A stretch of DNA of 64,000 nucleotides from Parelaphostrongylus tenuis (taxonomy: Eukaryota; Nematoda; Chromadorea; Rhabditida; Metastrongylidae), in the NCBI GenBank assembly GCA_019055375.1, contig JAHQIW010001909.1, forward strand, positions 1 through 64,000, written 5' to 3'. The notes beneath the pieces are model-generated. The model worked only from the letters and a program-made list of their open reading frames with translations. It was not told the DNA's origin and made no database searches. Shown here one piece after another: positions 53,980-63,789 of the stretch. Position numbers and translations under genes: made by a program. Each line of letters starts with the position of its first letter. Position 1 is the first letter of the stretch.

Positions 53980-54880
53980 TCTGCAAAGCTCCCGCAAATA
54001 GTGTTTTTCGAGTACAAAAGTCGTCATCTTTAAATTCCTATAAAAACCACCATATAAAATATATTGCGCATAAGAACATATAATATATGGCGTTTTTGAA
54101 GCACTTTCAAACAGAGAAAATTCTACGCGTCTTTATTCTACTATTATTACAGCAAAAAAAAGAAAACGGCGGAGTCACATTTGTGCACCTATTAGCTATA
54201 CAGGCCACATGTAGATCCTAACCATGAAGTTTGAGTGTCCAATTCTCATAGCGAAAGCTGCTGTACACGAAAAAATAGGGCCTATGTCAGTAAGGACGTG
54301 TAGAGAAATGAGGTGTGCTTAAGGCGATAACGATGAAGCCCACTGAGGGTGTGTTGAACAAAGGAACAAAGAGGCGAGCAAGTTATTGTGGAGTGCATTC
54401 TTAGCAGTGGCTTCTCCCCAAAAGAACCGAAAAGACTTATCACGAGATTGAAAACCAAGTGAAACTCAAACTTTGTCTTTCAATACGATCAAAGGAGAAT
54501 GATAAACTCATTTTCTAAGTAACACACAACAAAGACAAAATGAGTTCTCTCATGCAGCAATTGCAGTTGATAATGAGCAGCCAAAAAACAACGATGACTT
54601 CTCAATACTTGTGTCCATGGACGTACAAGACATTAGGTCACTATGTGGAAGAGGGTATAGAAGCAAATTATAGGAAGAAAAGTTTTATAAGGTACTACTC
54701 CGAAAAGAGTGGCTTAGATCCTCATTAAAATGTGCGATACCCCGACACCAGATTCTTGTCCGCTTCTTCATCTCTTTCTTCATCATTCTCAACTGTTACT
54801 TAACCGAATGCGACTTCCAGTACTATTAGCCTCTTTTTACTTATTTTTAGATCATATACGACATATTCATGACGCAATCT
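53980..54880. other. Duplicated non-coding stretch, no gene recognised
   Basis: Partner of 16050-16940. The ORFs differ between the two copies. Confidence 0.35.
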
Positions 54881-54885
54881 ACTTT

Positions 54886-55135
54886 GGCAGCTGGCGTTTC
54901 GACAGTTTTACCTTCTTCAGAGCCCAGAAAGATCAGATTGCCCTGACTATCAACTATAATCGCTGGACCGGAAGACCACGACAAAGATGACACAAATTTC
55001 TTACCGCGAGCAGCGTAAACAATTCCTTTCTTCCAGAGATGAGGCCTACTTACTCGTTGCTGCTATTTATGAGCTTACACGAAGTTTATAATAGTTGTGA
55101 CTGATGTTTCAGCCCTTTAGCCTCTTCAGAGCCGC
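54886..55135 (-). mobile_element. Direct pair of family F hammerhead motifs
   Basis: Two - strand motifs in the same orientation. 54886-54926 has core CTGAAGA and GAAA, stem I 4 bp, and a weak stem II. 55097-55135 has core CTGAAGA, stem II GGC/GCT, GAAA, ACAT, C and AGTCAC, with stem I 5 of 6. Segment A has the same pair 400 bp apart (16945-16985 and 17344-17382). Confidence 0.6.
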
Positions 55136-55228
55136 AATAACTTGACACGAGTGTCCACACTTTTCATCTGTCAAACATCTTACTTCACTTTATCATTTTA
55201 TTTGACTCGCATCACAATTTAGTTTCCA

Positions 55229-55444
55229 CTACGTGGGTCTCAGTACTTCTAGCATTCGATGCATCTCCTCGCTGCTTTGAGAATTTTTCCTTCTTACACA
55301 AACGTCGTAGAATACCAGTCGAGCACAGCTCCTTGCAAACCCGAGGATAGCCAGGCTATGGTATTCCTTGCGGCGTTCGTTTTTGACTGCCGAACAGTGT
55401 TGGGAAGCTCTGGGTTCGGTTCTGTGTTGAGCCGCACCAAGCAT
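55229..55444 (-). repeat. Recurrent peptide-coding fragment, copy 5
   Basis: In segment B this replaces the 17433-17663 copy; - strand peptides such as YHSLAILGFARSCARLVFYD match the frame seen at 26270-26495. Frameshifted relative to copy 1. Confidence 0.45.
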
Positions 55445-55860
55445 CTCTAGCCACTCGGCCTTGGTTCCAAGCCATTTATTACAAGAAAAACACGTTTCAG
55501 GAAAGAATAGTATATCAGGAACTACTATGTCGACTAAACTGCCAAGTCATTGCTTTCATCCAGCTTCCACCAATAACAGAAGCGCCAGACGCGCTCTCTA
55601 GCATTGAATCGTTCAAATTAAGATTCAATCGTTAGTACGAATGAATGAAAGGTTTGCAATGTCTTTAAGATATAGACGGTTAGGAGACGAATGGCTTGAA
55701 AAATAAATGCGCTTAGTAGTCCATAGATGATTAGTAGAAGGTGTAGCATATGGGACACCTAATTCTAACCATTGCTTCCAATCGACTCTTTTTTGAACCT
55801 CGCTATAAATATTCGATATAGTCTGCGAGAATGTTAAGCCATTTCGAGGTTGCTACGTCA

Positions 55861-56098
55861 GTGGCTTACTACGTTTCGGCGGTGTCACCCGCTTCGTTAA
55901 AGCCACACGCTCCACACCGAACCTTACTTTATAGCAGAAATGGAGAGACGTGTTATGTTGATAGCACGTGATTGTGATTTTTATCAGTGAATGGATTAGG
56001 GCTGGTGTGAATTGTAGACGTCCATCCAATCAACTGTTTTGAGTGGGGCAAGTGGCTCTCATGAGACGGTCGATACCGCGGGAACGTACGCAAGACGA
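55861..56098. mobile_element. Foldback element, family B, both hammerheads decayed
   Basis: Partner of 18078-18316. Left - strand: stem I GTGGCT/AGCCAC kept, core altered to TTAACGA. Right + strand: GTGGCT, CTCATGA, GAAC, as in segment A. Confidence 0.6.
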
Positions 56099-56559
56099 TG
56101 ACGTATAAAGCCCGGAAAGGCTTCAAACATTCTCACAGTCTAATCATTGCGGTTATGCGGAAGATGTAAACCAGAAACGTTAGGCAAGATAGATCGGCTC
56201 GGATCTTGAAAGTGCTTCAAACTTGGGCAACTAAATCGGGGTGCGCAAGCCCGAAACACGAGTATTGCATTGTAAAGTGCCCATAACAGACTACATGCAT
56301 GGCACAAAAATAACTATTCGGCATGGTAATCAAAATTTATCGGATCAACAGTCAACAAATAACGACAGAAAGCCTCCTAAGCTCTGAAAATTACTGATAA
56401 CGACGATGTTCAATATATAAAACGTCAACAAAGTAAACAATATCGCGAAGAGCCAACTTTCCGTGATTCTAGGCATAAGAAAATAGAGCTTAGGTACGGA
56501 AAACTGTAATTTCCACTTTTTCTATGAGATTTATAAATAAGCTCTAACGATGATCGAAA

Positions 56560-56625
56560 GAAAGAAAGAGAGGGGAAAAGAAGGAAAAAAAGAGGGAAAG
56601 AAAGAAGAGAATGAGAAGATAAGCC
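56560..56625 (+). repeat. Purine-rich tract
   Basis: Partner of 18771-18835. Confidence 0.7.
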
Positions 56626-56937
56626 GCGGAAAATTTCACGTAATAAATCAATATCGGCTCAAGCAATATCAAAAATCAATGCGTATTAATATCGCTGACA
56701 ATCAATACCAAAAATTCCGCGCATGAAAAATCGATGCTATCGCCCTACTTTGAGTAAGCGAAGCTTTTTCAGCATCCATACGAAATGCTGTGGCATTGGA
56801 GCTGATATTCGAATGGGAGTGCTCGATGATCGCGATATAGCGGGGGGTAAATGCATCTGGAGAAGTTTACTACATAGTCCTTCCAGTCGACTGTTTTTAT
56901 ACCTCGTTATAAACATTCAATATAGTATATGGGAACG

Positions 56938-57153
56938 TTAAACCCTTTAGGGACCGCGGATTCACGACCTCTACATCTCTGGCTGGCAACTTTGGACGAT
57001 CTGCCTTACCTCCTCAGCATATCTAACCCCCGGCGTGCAGTTGTTAGACGCAGCACGCTGGGGATTGGAGACGTAGAGGAGGTGGATCAAACCCTTTAGA
57101 GTTGCTCAATTAGAGATGCAGAGGCCGAGGGTCCATGATCGCGAAAGAGTTGA
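56938..57153. mobile_element. Palindromic MITE, piggyBac-type
   Basis: Partner of 19150-19363. Left TTAA kept and followed by 'ccctttagggacc'; the right one is TTGA. Arms 'cacgacctctacatctct' and 'agagatgcagaggccgag'. Confidence 0.72.
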
Positions 57154-57176
57154 AGCCTTGTTGAGGATGGTAGCTA

Positions 57177-57484
57177 GTGGCTTGCGTACGTTTCGGCGGC
57201 ATCGCCCGCCCATCAGTGCTACACATCCCAAACTTAACCCTTTTTTATAGCAGGGATAGGGAGATCTTTGCTTACTGAACGCCTATCGCGAGGTTTAAAA
57301 ATAATCAATCGAGAGGATTTTTTCTTACTCACTACCAACCCTAAGCCATCGACTGGAAAGAAACGATGATGATACAATACCACTTGCTATCACCATAACG
57401 TCATCAATGCTATAAAATAGGATTCAGTTTGGGGATATATGGCACTAATGAAGAGGGCGATATCGCCGAAACGTACATATGTCA
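57177..57484. mobile_element. Foldback element with divergent hammerhead motifs (family B)
   Basis: Partner of 19387-19695. The left - strand core is CTGATGG here (intact in segment A). The right + strand motif at 57440-57484 has CTAATGA and stem II GGCG/CGCC, one pair stronger than in segment A. Confidence 0.62.
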
Positions 57485-57551
57485 CTGACTTACCAACCTC
57501 GAAAAGGGTCTTAACATTCTCACAGACTCTATTATGTAGTTTTCTACATAC

Positions 57552-58913
57552 CTACAACGGTCAGAAAATGGTAGTTTACTTTGAAGACCAAAATTCTATT
57601 AACATCGGCATAAATAAGCTCCTCACAACATCACATACCTCTTTCAAATGAATATACATTGGAATCTTGCGGGCCTGAGAGTCGGTCATATTGAGTGAAT
57701 TTAGAACATGTTGAGATAATCTAGAACAAATTGGCTTAGCATCAAGCGTCTCTGTTTGTTGGCAAAATTCAAACAGTTCTCACCGAGGTGGACGTGGAGA
57801 CGAACCGCTGTACTTTGAATCTCCAATTAACGGACATCTGGCCATAGCAAGGTGAGCACGAATTTGATGAGAGACTTCTGAACATAACAATCTCACAAGC
57901 ATTCAAAAAACTCCATGAGACCATATCTAGGAAGAAACTGACCTCTTCGTGTCCGTACTTCTACACTTGATACGTACTGCCTTCCTTGGACGGTACGGCA
58001 TTCTGACTCCACATAGAATACTTCGCCCTTCGTCGAGTTTGAATCAACGGAAGAAGCTGAAATCAGTAGTTATGCATGCCGATTCGTAAAGAATAGAAGC
58101 GCAGAGCTCTGGAGGTTGAGCAATCCCTGAAAGATACACCATGCATTCGTCTTCATCGATAATCGCTATAGTTGAATGCAGGGATATATAGTCCTTACAA
58201 TGGGTATCGGAACTCGCGGTGGCCTACTGATGTATCAAGTCAGTGCTACTATTCTCTCAGAGAACCCTGGTACCAACCCGCCAACCCTCGAGAGATGGAA
58301 ACGTTGATGAGCCTTGAGCGTGGAACCGAACATCGATTAAGGTTCAATACACTTCTGACTCTGATAAAAAAAAACTCTCGGCGTTGATCATCACCTACAG
58401 AATGCGCCATGCCATGGTTGGTCTTCAATTTTTAGCTTCGTTTGAGGTGACTGAATGCTTATCTGGCCTTTACAATAACTCATGGCGGCCTACCGCTCTA
58501 TCGAGTCAGTGATGCTTAGCCTCCCAGATAAGTATGCTACTAGTTTGGTGCCAATTCACTGCCTCCGGAAGGATGGAAGACTAAGTAAGCCACTCAAGCG
58601 AGATCGAAGCATCGACCTCATGCACGATGAAGAACAACTTATCACTGCGCCACTTGCGCTTTTCTGACTCTAATAATAAATAATAAATAGAACGACAATA
58701 CACCTTAACATCTCTATTCTTCACTGTTTTGATCAAAGGTATGGTAATCTTTATGGGAGAATCCTTGAGTTCGTCACGAACAATGCACCTGAATAGCAAT
58801 CGTATACGAACTCATAGTCATTATAACCCTTCATAAGTTAGAGATACCTGGTTACCTGCTCTACCAGTCCCTTCTGAAAATCCTCCTTCAAAGCCAATTG
58901 CACAGCCGAATTT
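57552..58913 (-). pseudogene. Gene M, copy B: first exon lost
   Basis: The - strand exons correspond one to one with copy A: 58913-58848, 58788-58704, 58056-57943, 57877-57784, 57720-57639 and 57595-57552. Most are almost identical; the last reads NFGLQSKLPFSDRC. The exon equivalent to 21962-21821 is absent, because the sequence between about 59495 and 60065 is a Rep-A repeat. Unless another exon is used, this copy is truncated. Confidence 0.6.
58113..58668 (-). mobile_element. Two SINE-1 copies, partner of 20325-20880
   Basis: Nearly identical to the segment A pair; the - strand A and B boxes of the second are kept. Confidence 0.65.
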
Positions 58914-59024
58914 CTAAAACATTAGACATCAAACTTTGGCTAGAATTACTTCAACGATAAAATCTACAAAAATTCTTCACTTCACAGCTTTTTTAAAAGT
59001 GTTACGACGTTATAATTATAAATC

Positions 59025-59190
59025 CAACGACCTGGATGATATTCAAAACTTTCGACTCCACGCGTCTTCTATATAGGTGAAACGTGGGCTTAACTCCCGC
59101 CTGAGGTCGAAAATTTTGCACATCACTCAGCATCATTGGATATTTCGAAAAATCTCTATTCATCGAGAAAAACTGTCTTATTCCAGTATA
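59025..59190 (+). mobile_element. SINE-2, diverged copy
   Basis: Partner of 21235-21400; 'ggtgaaacgtgggcttaact' and 'catcactcagcatcattgg'. Confidence 0.55.
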
Positions 59191-59494
59191 TAACATAGGT
59201 ACGTACGTGGCGAACAGAACAATTCCAGACTGGTATTTGTCCAACGATCTCACCAAATATAGACGCTCGCATTTTGGAACGACCTTAGCCTTAAAAGCAA
59301 CAATAATCTACTGTTTAGAAAGAAAAAATCGTTTCAGTTATGTAGTCCGGGGACGAATGAAGAAACGACTCCTTTCGCCGGACAAGAACTTTCTATGTGT
59401 TAGCAACCAATGGAGAGCTTAAACCTCTGGCTACTGCGCTAAGTGGCCTTTTCTTTGAAAAACTCTTTTTATAACGCTTTGGCAGAAATAAAGC

Positions 59495-60065
59495 ATTTGT
59501 GTTTTACCCACGCATATTTCTCGCATGAATGAACTCTATTCTCAATTTGTGGGTAACCATTCGATAGCGTAAGTTTCGACGAATCCAACGCCCTTCTTGT
59601 TTTCTTGGAAGATCTTTCACTACATTGTAACAGGGAAAATAAGGTCGAGTTTAGATACGTTGCGCATTTACTTGTCGGCTAGTGTGTGCTGGATGTGTGC
59701 TAGTTGTGGCTTCCATAAGGCGTTCTCCGATCGAGAGATCGATCGCGCTGGGGTGCCTCACATGTAGAGTGCAATTTTTGTTATTCAATTTGGGATTTTT
59801 CTCCGTTCATTGTGATCTCCAGATAAAATATATGACTCTTACATTACAAGAGTTTCTCTATACGTTCATATGCTCTTCGTGCTTCCAGCGAACAAACAGT
59901 AAAAGTGCGCGGCCGGTGTAAAACATAATTTTATACTGAATGCTGTAGCGTTCTGGAAGAACTTTTCACAATACAGCCATGTAGCGCAGGACGCGGAGAT
60001 TCAAGCTCTCGAATGATTAATAACACTAGTCATGAAAAGCTGTTGTCCAGCGAATAAATAATCTT
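59495..60065 (+). repeat. Rep-A copy replacing an exon of gene M
   Basis: Matches 7560-8090. The left junction falls after 'gcagaaataaagcatt' (shared with 21687-21702); the right junction lies before a stretch matching about 22170 onward. About 470 bp of segment A sequence, including the first supported exon of gene M, is missing here. Confidence 0.6.
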
Positions 60066-60683
60066 CGAAAAAAATCTGTACCTTCTCTTACGATTTCCGA
60101 TATCGGTCAAATCTCGGCAAAAGACGATTCAACGACTTCACTTTTCCTTCAGAGCCATTTATCCACTTATACAGTAAAGGTCACCGATGTGTTATCACAT
60201 TTCATTGAAACATTTAACAAGATAAATGGCGCTGAGAAAGAAGTCGCCGAAATGTTAGCCATCGATTTCGATAGCAAAAAGCGATATTTTGAGCACATTC
60301 AGTTCTAATACTTGCTTGTTTTTTTCTAATCATGAAAGAATATGAAGCCAAAAGGAATCACAGCGATGACCAATACGCTTGAAATGATTCTAAAAGGTGA
60401 AACTAGTTCCAAAATCAACTCACTGGAAACGACTCGTTTCTAGGACTTTTCACAGCGCTACTTTGCCTCAGTTTCGTGGAGAAATCCATATTTTCTTCAT
60501 GGAAGATCTTAGCAGAATCCTTTCGTTTGATACGTTTATGATCTTGAGAATTTTCATGCTGGAATCGTATCTCACTGGAAGTCGTCGATGCTCTGCAGAT
60601 AATTTGATAATTATCTTCTAGAAGAAAAAAGAAAAAAACATTAAAAGAAATTCAGTTCTATGATAAGACCGAAAATTTGAAGC

Positions 60684-63175
60684 TCAATCGACGTAAACTA
60701 CATACTCAACAGATTTTACTCTCCGGAAGAAGGATTCCTCGAAGAAATCCTTAGGCTGTTCTTCCTCGTTTTCTATATTTGCTGATGTTGGCGTCTAGAA
60801 ATGAAAGAACCGCAGAATCTGACTTTCACCAAAAACGGCAAAGATATGAGAAAACACTTACAGCTTCCGGAAAAAAGACCCTATCCAAATATTCGGTCCC
60901 TGATAATTCGCTATCGTCTTTCTCCATTACGCTGTCGTCATTCACAGAAAGTCGACGAACAGATCTGGTCATCGCCGTTTTTCCAGAAGAGTTAGTCTCT
61001 TCTACAGCCTGGAAAAAAATGAATTCAAGAGAACAGTGTGAAGAGATCTACAAAAGTATAGAAAGAGTGAATAAGTGAAAAATGAAATAAAAGTGGTACT
61101 GATTGCAACTACAATACCAGCTATTGAGATGACCAATAAGTGAATGAGGTGCAAAACTTTTGCGTCGGGCGGGACTCGAACCTGCATTTCACCCTACCCC
61201 GGAGAGCGTGCTCTATCCTCTGCACCACCGATGCCTGTTTTGCTACCGCTCTTTCTACGTAACGACGCATCTATCTCTTAACATCATTGGTATATTTATA
61301 ACATCATACCACCGCTAAAAGATTGAATAAGAAGAACTGTAAATATGTATTGGTCCTCCGAAATGGTTTGCTGCCTCATCGTGGCTGGGAAGTGTTCTTG
61401 GATTCTGGACAGCGAAATACAGCGGAGGGTTCAACCTCCCATCAGGGCCATCAACGCTGAGGAGTCCAGCATTTCCACTCAGAAAGCCCAGCTATGAGCT
61501 GATAGTACAGGAATGACCGCCGTCTTGGTAGCTGCTAGTCGCAAGGTGGTGATCTCCCTCTGATCCACGAGGACCGGAAACTGCTCTGATGTGGTGAAGG
61601 CTTGAGGAAACCCCAGCTAGGCTTACCTCGAGACTCCGGAAACAAGACAGCCAAACCAGCGCAGTTTGCCTGTGCTGGGGTTCGCCCTATCAGTGAAGAC
61701 GAACCGTCGAAGTGACCAAGCATCCAAATAATAAGTAATAATAAGTAAACAAGTGAGTAGGTGGCGAGATTCGTCGGTGATTAGTAATATAATATTCAAC
61801 GATGCTGAATGATACGCGGAACTATCGAAAAAGATACTTCGGTGGCTTATATCGAGGACAGAATGTTAGCAGAGCGGTAGTCTCGGTGGTGTAGTGGTAA
61901 CATATGTCCTCGGTGAAGGTAAAACGCGGGTTCTACCCCACCTAGAGTCAATAATTTTGCATAAACTCTTCATCACTTGATATATAATCATAATACATGC
62001 ACTGTTATAAGAGCAGTTGAATTGAAAATTCTCGTAAATTTCGATGCCATCTATTCAGACGACGGAGAACTGAATAACAAGTAGACGAGTAATAAAGTAA
62101 TAGGATAAATAGGTAAGGTGAATAGATAGTTTTACACTTTATTTATCAGCCATCACAGTGTTTTTTTCACTGTGTGAATCCCAGCACTTCTAGCGTTAGA
62201 TTCGTTTTTCCGTCTTCTCTATTGAACATCGTAGAATATGATTGAGCGAATCTCCTTGCAATCTCGAGGATAGCCTGGCCGTGGCGTTCCATAAGGCGTT
62301 GATGTTGACTGCCGAAGAGAGTTCGGAGGGTGGAGCTCCGCTCCACTGTAAAGGCGGACGAAATAAAATAAAAGAAAAATAAAAATACTAGCCATGTGCA
62401 ATCGACTCGTCGGTAGTCACTGCAATGTCCGGTGATCATGTCACTAGGCATGCAGTGATATGTTATCCGTGGTAGGTGAGTTTTCACTTGACACGAGGTG
62501 GCAACGTGTTCGTCGACGATTCCTCTATGTAAGAGGGTCCTCCCCGAGAGGGAATGGCACAGACGAGGCTGCAAGGCCGAAATACGGTGTATTGCGCTGT
62601 CTAAAGGCCCATGAAAGACCTCATAAAAAGGATCAAGGATAAGCTCTCGGCGTCGATCAATCCTTGAGGGATGCGCCATGCATTCGTCTTCAATCTTAGC
62701 TTCGTTTGAGGTGATCTGAATGCATATCTGGCCTTTACAATGACTCGCGGTGGCCTCCCGCTGTACCGAGTCAGTGCTGCTTATCCTCCCAGACAAGTCT
62801 GAGACCTGTCTGGTAACCAATCTACCGACCTCGAAAGGATGAATGGCTTGGTGGCCATGGGCGCGAGATCGAACCATCGATCTTTTGTGCGACGTAGTGC
62901 ACCTCTAACCACTGCGCCATATGCGCTCTTATTGTACTGTATAATGCCGTAAAGCCTCATAAAAGGCTTGAAATATGCTGTCAAGTGATCAATATGTGGA
63001 TGAAAATGACGCAATGGAGTATAATTAGCGTCATATGAGATATATAGCGTACCTCGGCTTTCTCATAGGATTTGTTCAGATCGGAAGAGAAGCATTTTAT
63101 GCCAAAGAAGTCGTCGTCGTCCGCTAGATTTTTCGACATTTCGTCGCCTAAAAGCTCAGCAAAATGCTTGAAAAC
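60684..63175 (-). CDS. Gene N, copy B (3' part)
   Basis: The - strand exons match copy A: about 63175-63053 (KHFAELLGDEMSKNLADDDD then FFGIKCFSSDLNKSYEKAE), 61008-60862 (RSVRRLSVNDDSVMEKDDSE then LSGTEYLDRVFFPEA) and 60794-60684 (TPTSANIENEEEQPKDFFEE then SFFRRVKSVEYVVYVD and stop). All are open with intact splice sites, so both copies may be functional. Several amino acid changes are conservative. The 5' part lies to the right or was not recognised. Confidence 0.6.
61140..61265 (-). mobile_element. SINE-2 head with good Pol III boxes
   Basis: On the - strand: ATCGGTGGTGCAGAGGATAG (A box) and CAGGTTCGAGTCCCGCC (B box), then GACGCAAAAGTTTTGCAC. A SINE-2 tail in + orientation follows on the right (about 61280-61345), so two copies lie head to head. 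It is the best preserved tRNA-like head in the window. Confidence 0.72.
61360..61740. repeat. Dispersed repeat, partner of 23690-24080
   Basis: See 23690-24080; many small length differences exist between the two. Confidence 0.5.
61760..62040 (+). mobile_element. tRNA-like SINE-2 unit, single copy
   Basis: 'tggtgtagtggtaacatatg' and 'acgcgggttctacccc' are the A and B boxes. Partner of the doubled unit at 24090-24530. Confidence 0.62.
62167..62390 (-). repeat. Recurrent peptide-coding fragment, copy 6
   Basis: The - strand reads FYFISSAFTVERSSTLRTLF then GSQHQRLMERHGQAILEIAR and ends LTLEVLGFTQ. It forms the C-terminal part of a 236-codon ORF whose N-terminal part is translated SINE-1, so that ORF is not a gene. 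Confidence 0.45.
62554..62597 (+). ncRNA. Hammerhead-like motif, family A, core U4 changed
   Basis: CAGACGA 62560-62566, stem II GGCT/GGCC with a GCAA tetraloop (62567-62578), GAAA, stem III about 62582-62590, A. Stem II is the best of family A, but stem I and the core are damaged. Confidence 0.5.
62630..62935 (-). mobile_element. SINE-1, best preserved copy
   Basis: On the - strand: ATATGGCGCAGTGGTTAGAG (A box) near 62930, GATGGTTCGATCTCGCGCC (B box) near 62870, body with GGTCGGTAGATTGGTTACCA, tail near 62640. About 300 bp. Confidence 0.78.
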
Positions 63176-63522
63176 ACCAGAGAACACTTACCAGTCGTCA
63201 ACACTCGACAGAAGGGATTAGAATAAAATAAAAAATAAGTAGTAAGTTTATAGCAAAATAACCAAAACATCGACCTTAAACTGAGAGAATAGACTACCTG
63301 CTTCTTACATTATCCAGCTTCAATTAAATAATAAAAATAAAATAAAATAAAACATAAAACCCAAAGTAAAAACTAAACAGGAAAATAAGATAATTTGGAA
63401 AAAAACTTTTAGAGCTTTCGATACGGTGTCTCTATTTCCGTAGAGCTCCAGACGTTTAACTCACGTCGACTGCGGACTTGGTGTGATTGGCGATCGACCA
63501 TACACGACTGGGCCGAGCGCTT

Positions 63523-63775
63523 AGCCCTTTCGCGACCCTGGGCCCACGGTCTCTGCATCTCTGACCATCAACTCTGGACTGTCCTGCTCCACCTCCTCGG
63601 CATCTCTAACGCACAGCGTGCTGCGTCTAACAGTGGCATGCTGCTGCGTCGAACAACGGCGTGCTGCTTCATTTAACAGTGGCACGCTAGGGATTGAAGA
63701 TGTAGAAGAGATGGGGCAGACCGTCCACAACTGCCAGTTAAAGATGTAGAGACCGTGGGTCCATGGTCCCGAAAG
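63523..63775. mobile_element. Palindromic MITE with expanded centre
   Basis: Left 'agccctttcgcgaccctggg', right 'ggtcccgaaagggcta'. The centre holds about three copies of a 'gcgtgctgcgtc.aaca' unit instead of one. Confidence 0.65.
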
Positions 63776-63789
63776 GGCTAGTGATTGTC

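Noticed and set aside
62167..62877. 236-codon - strand ORF, the longest in the window
   Set aside because: Its N-terminal two thirds is translated SINE-1, foldback and ribozyme-relic sequence, and its C-terminal part is the recurrent peptide fragment; the same reading is not open in the segment A partner.
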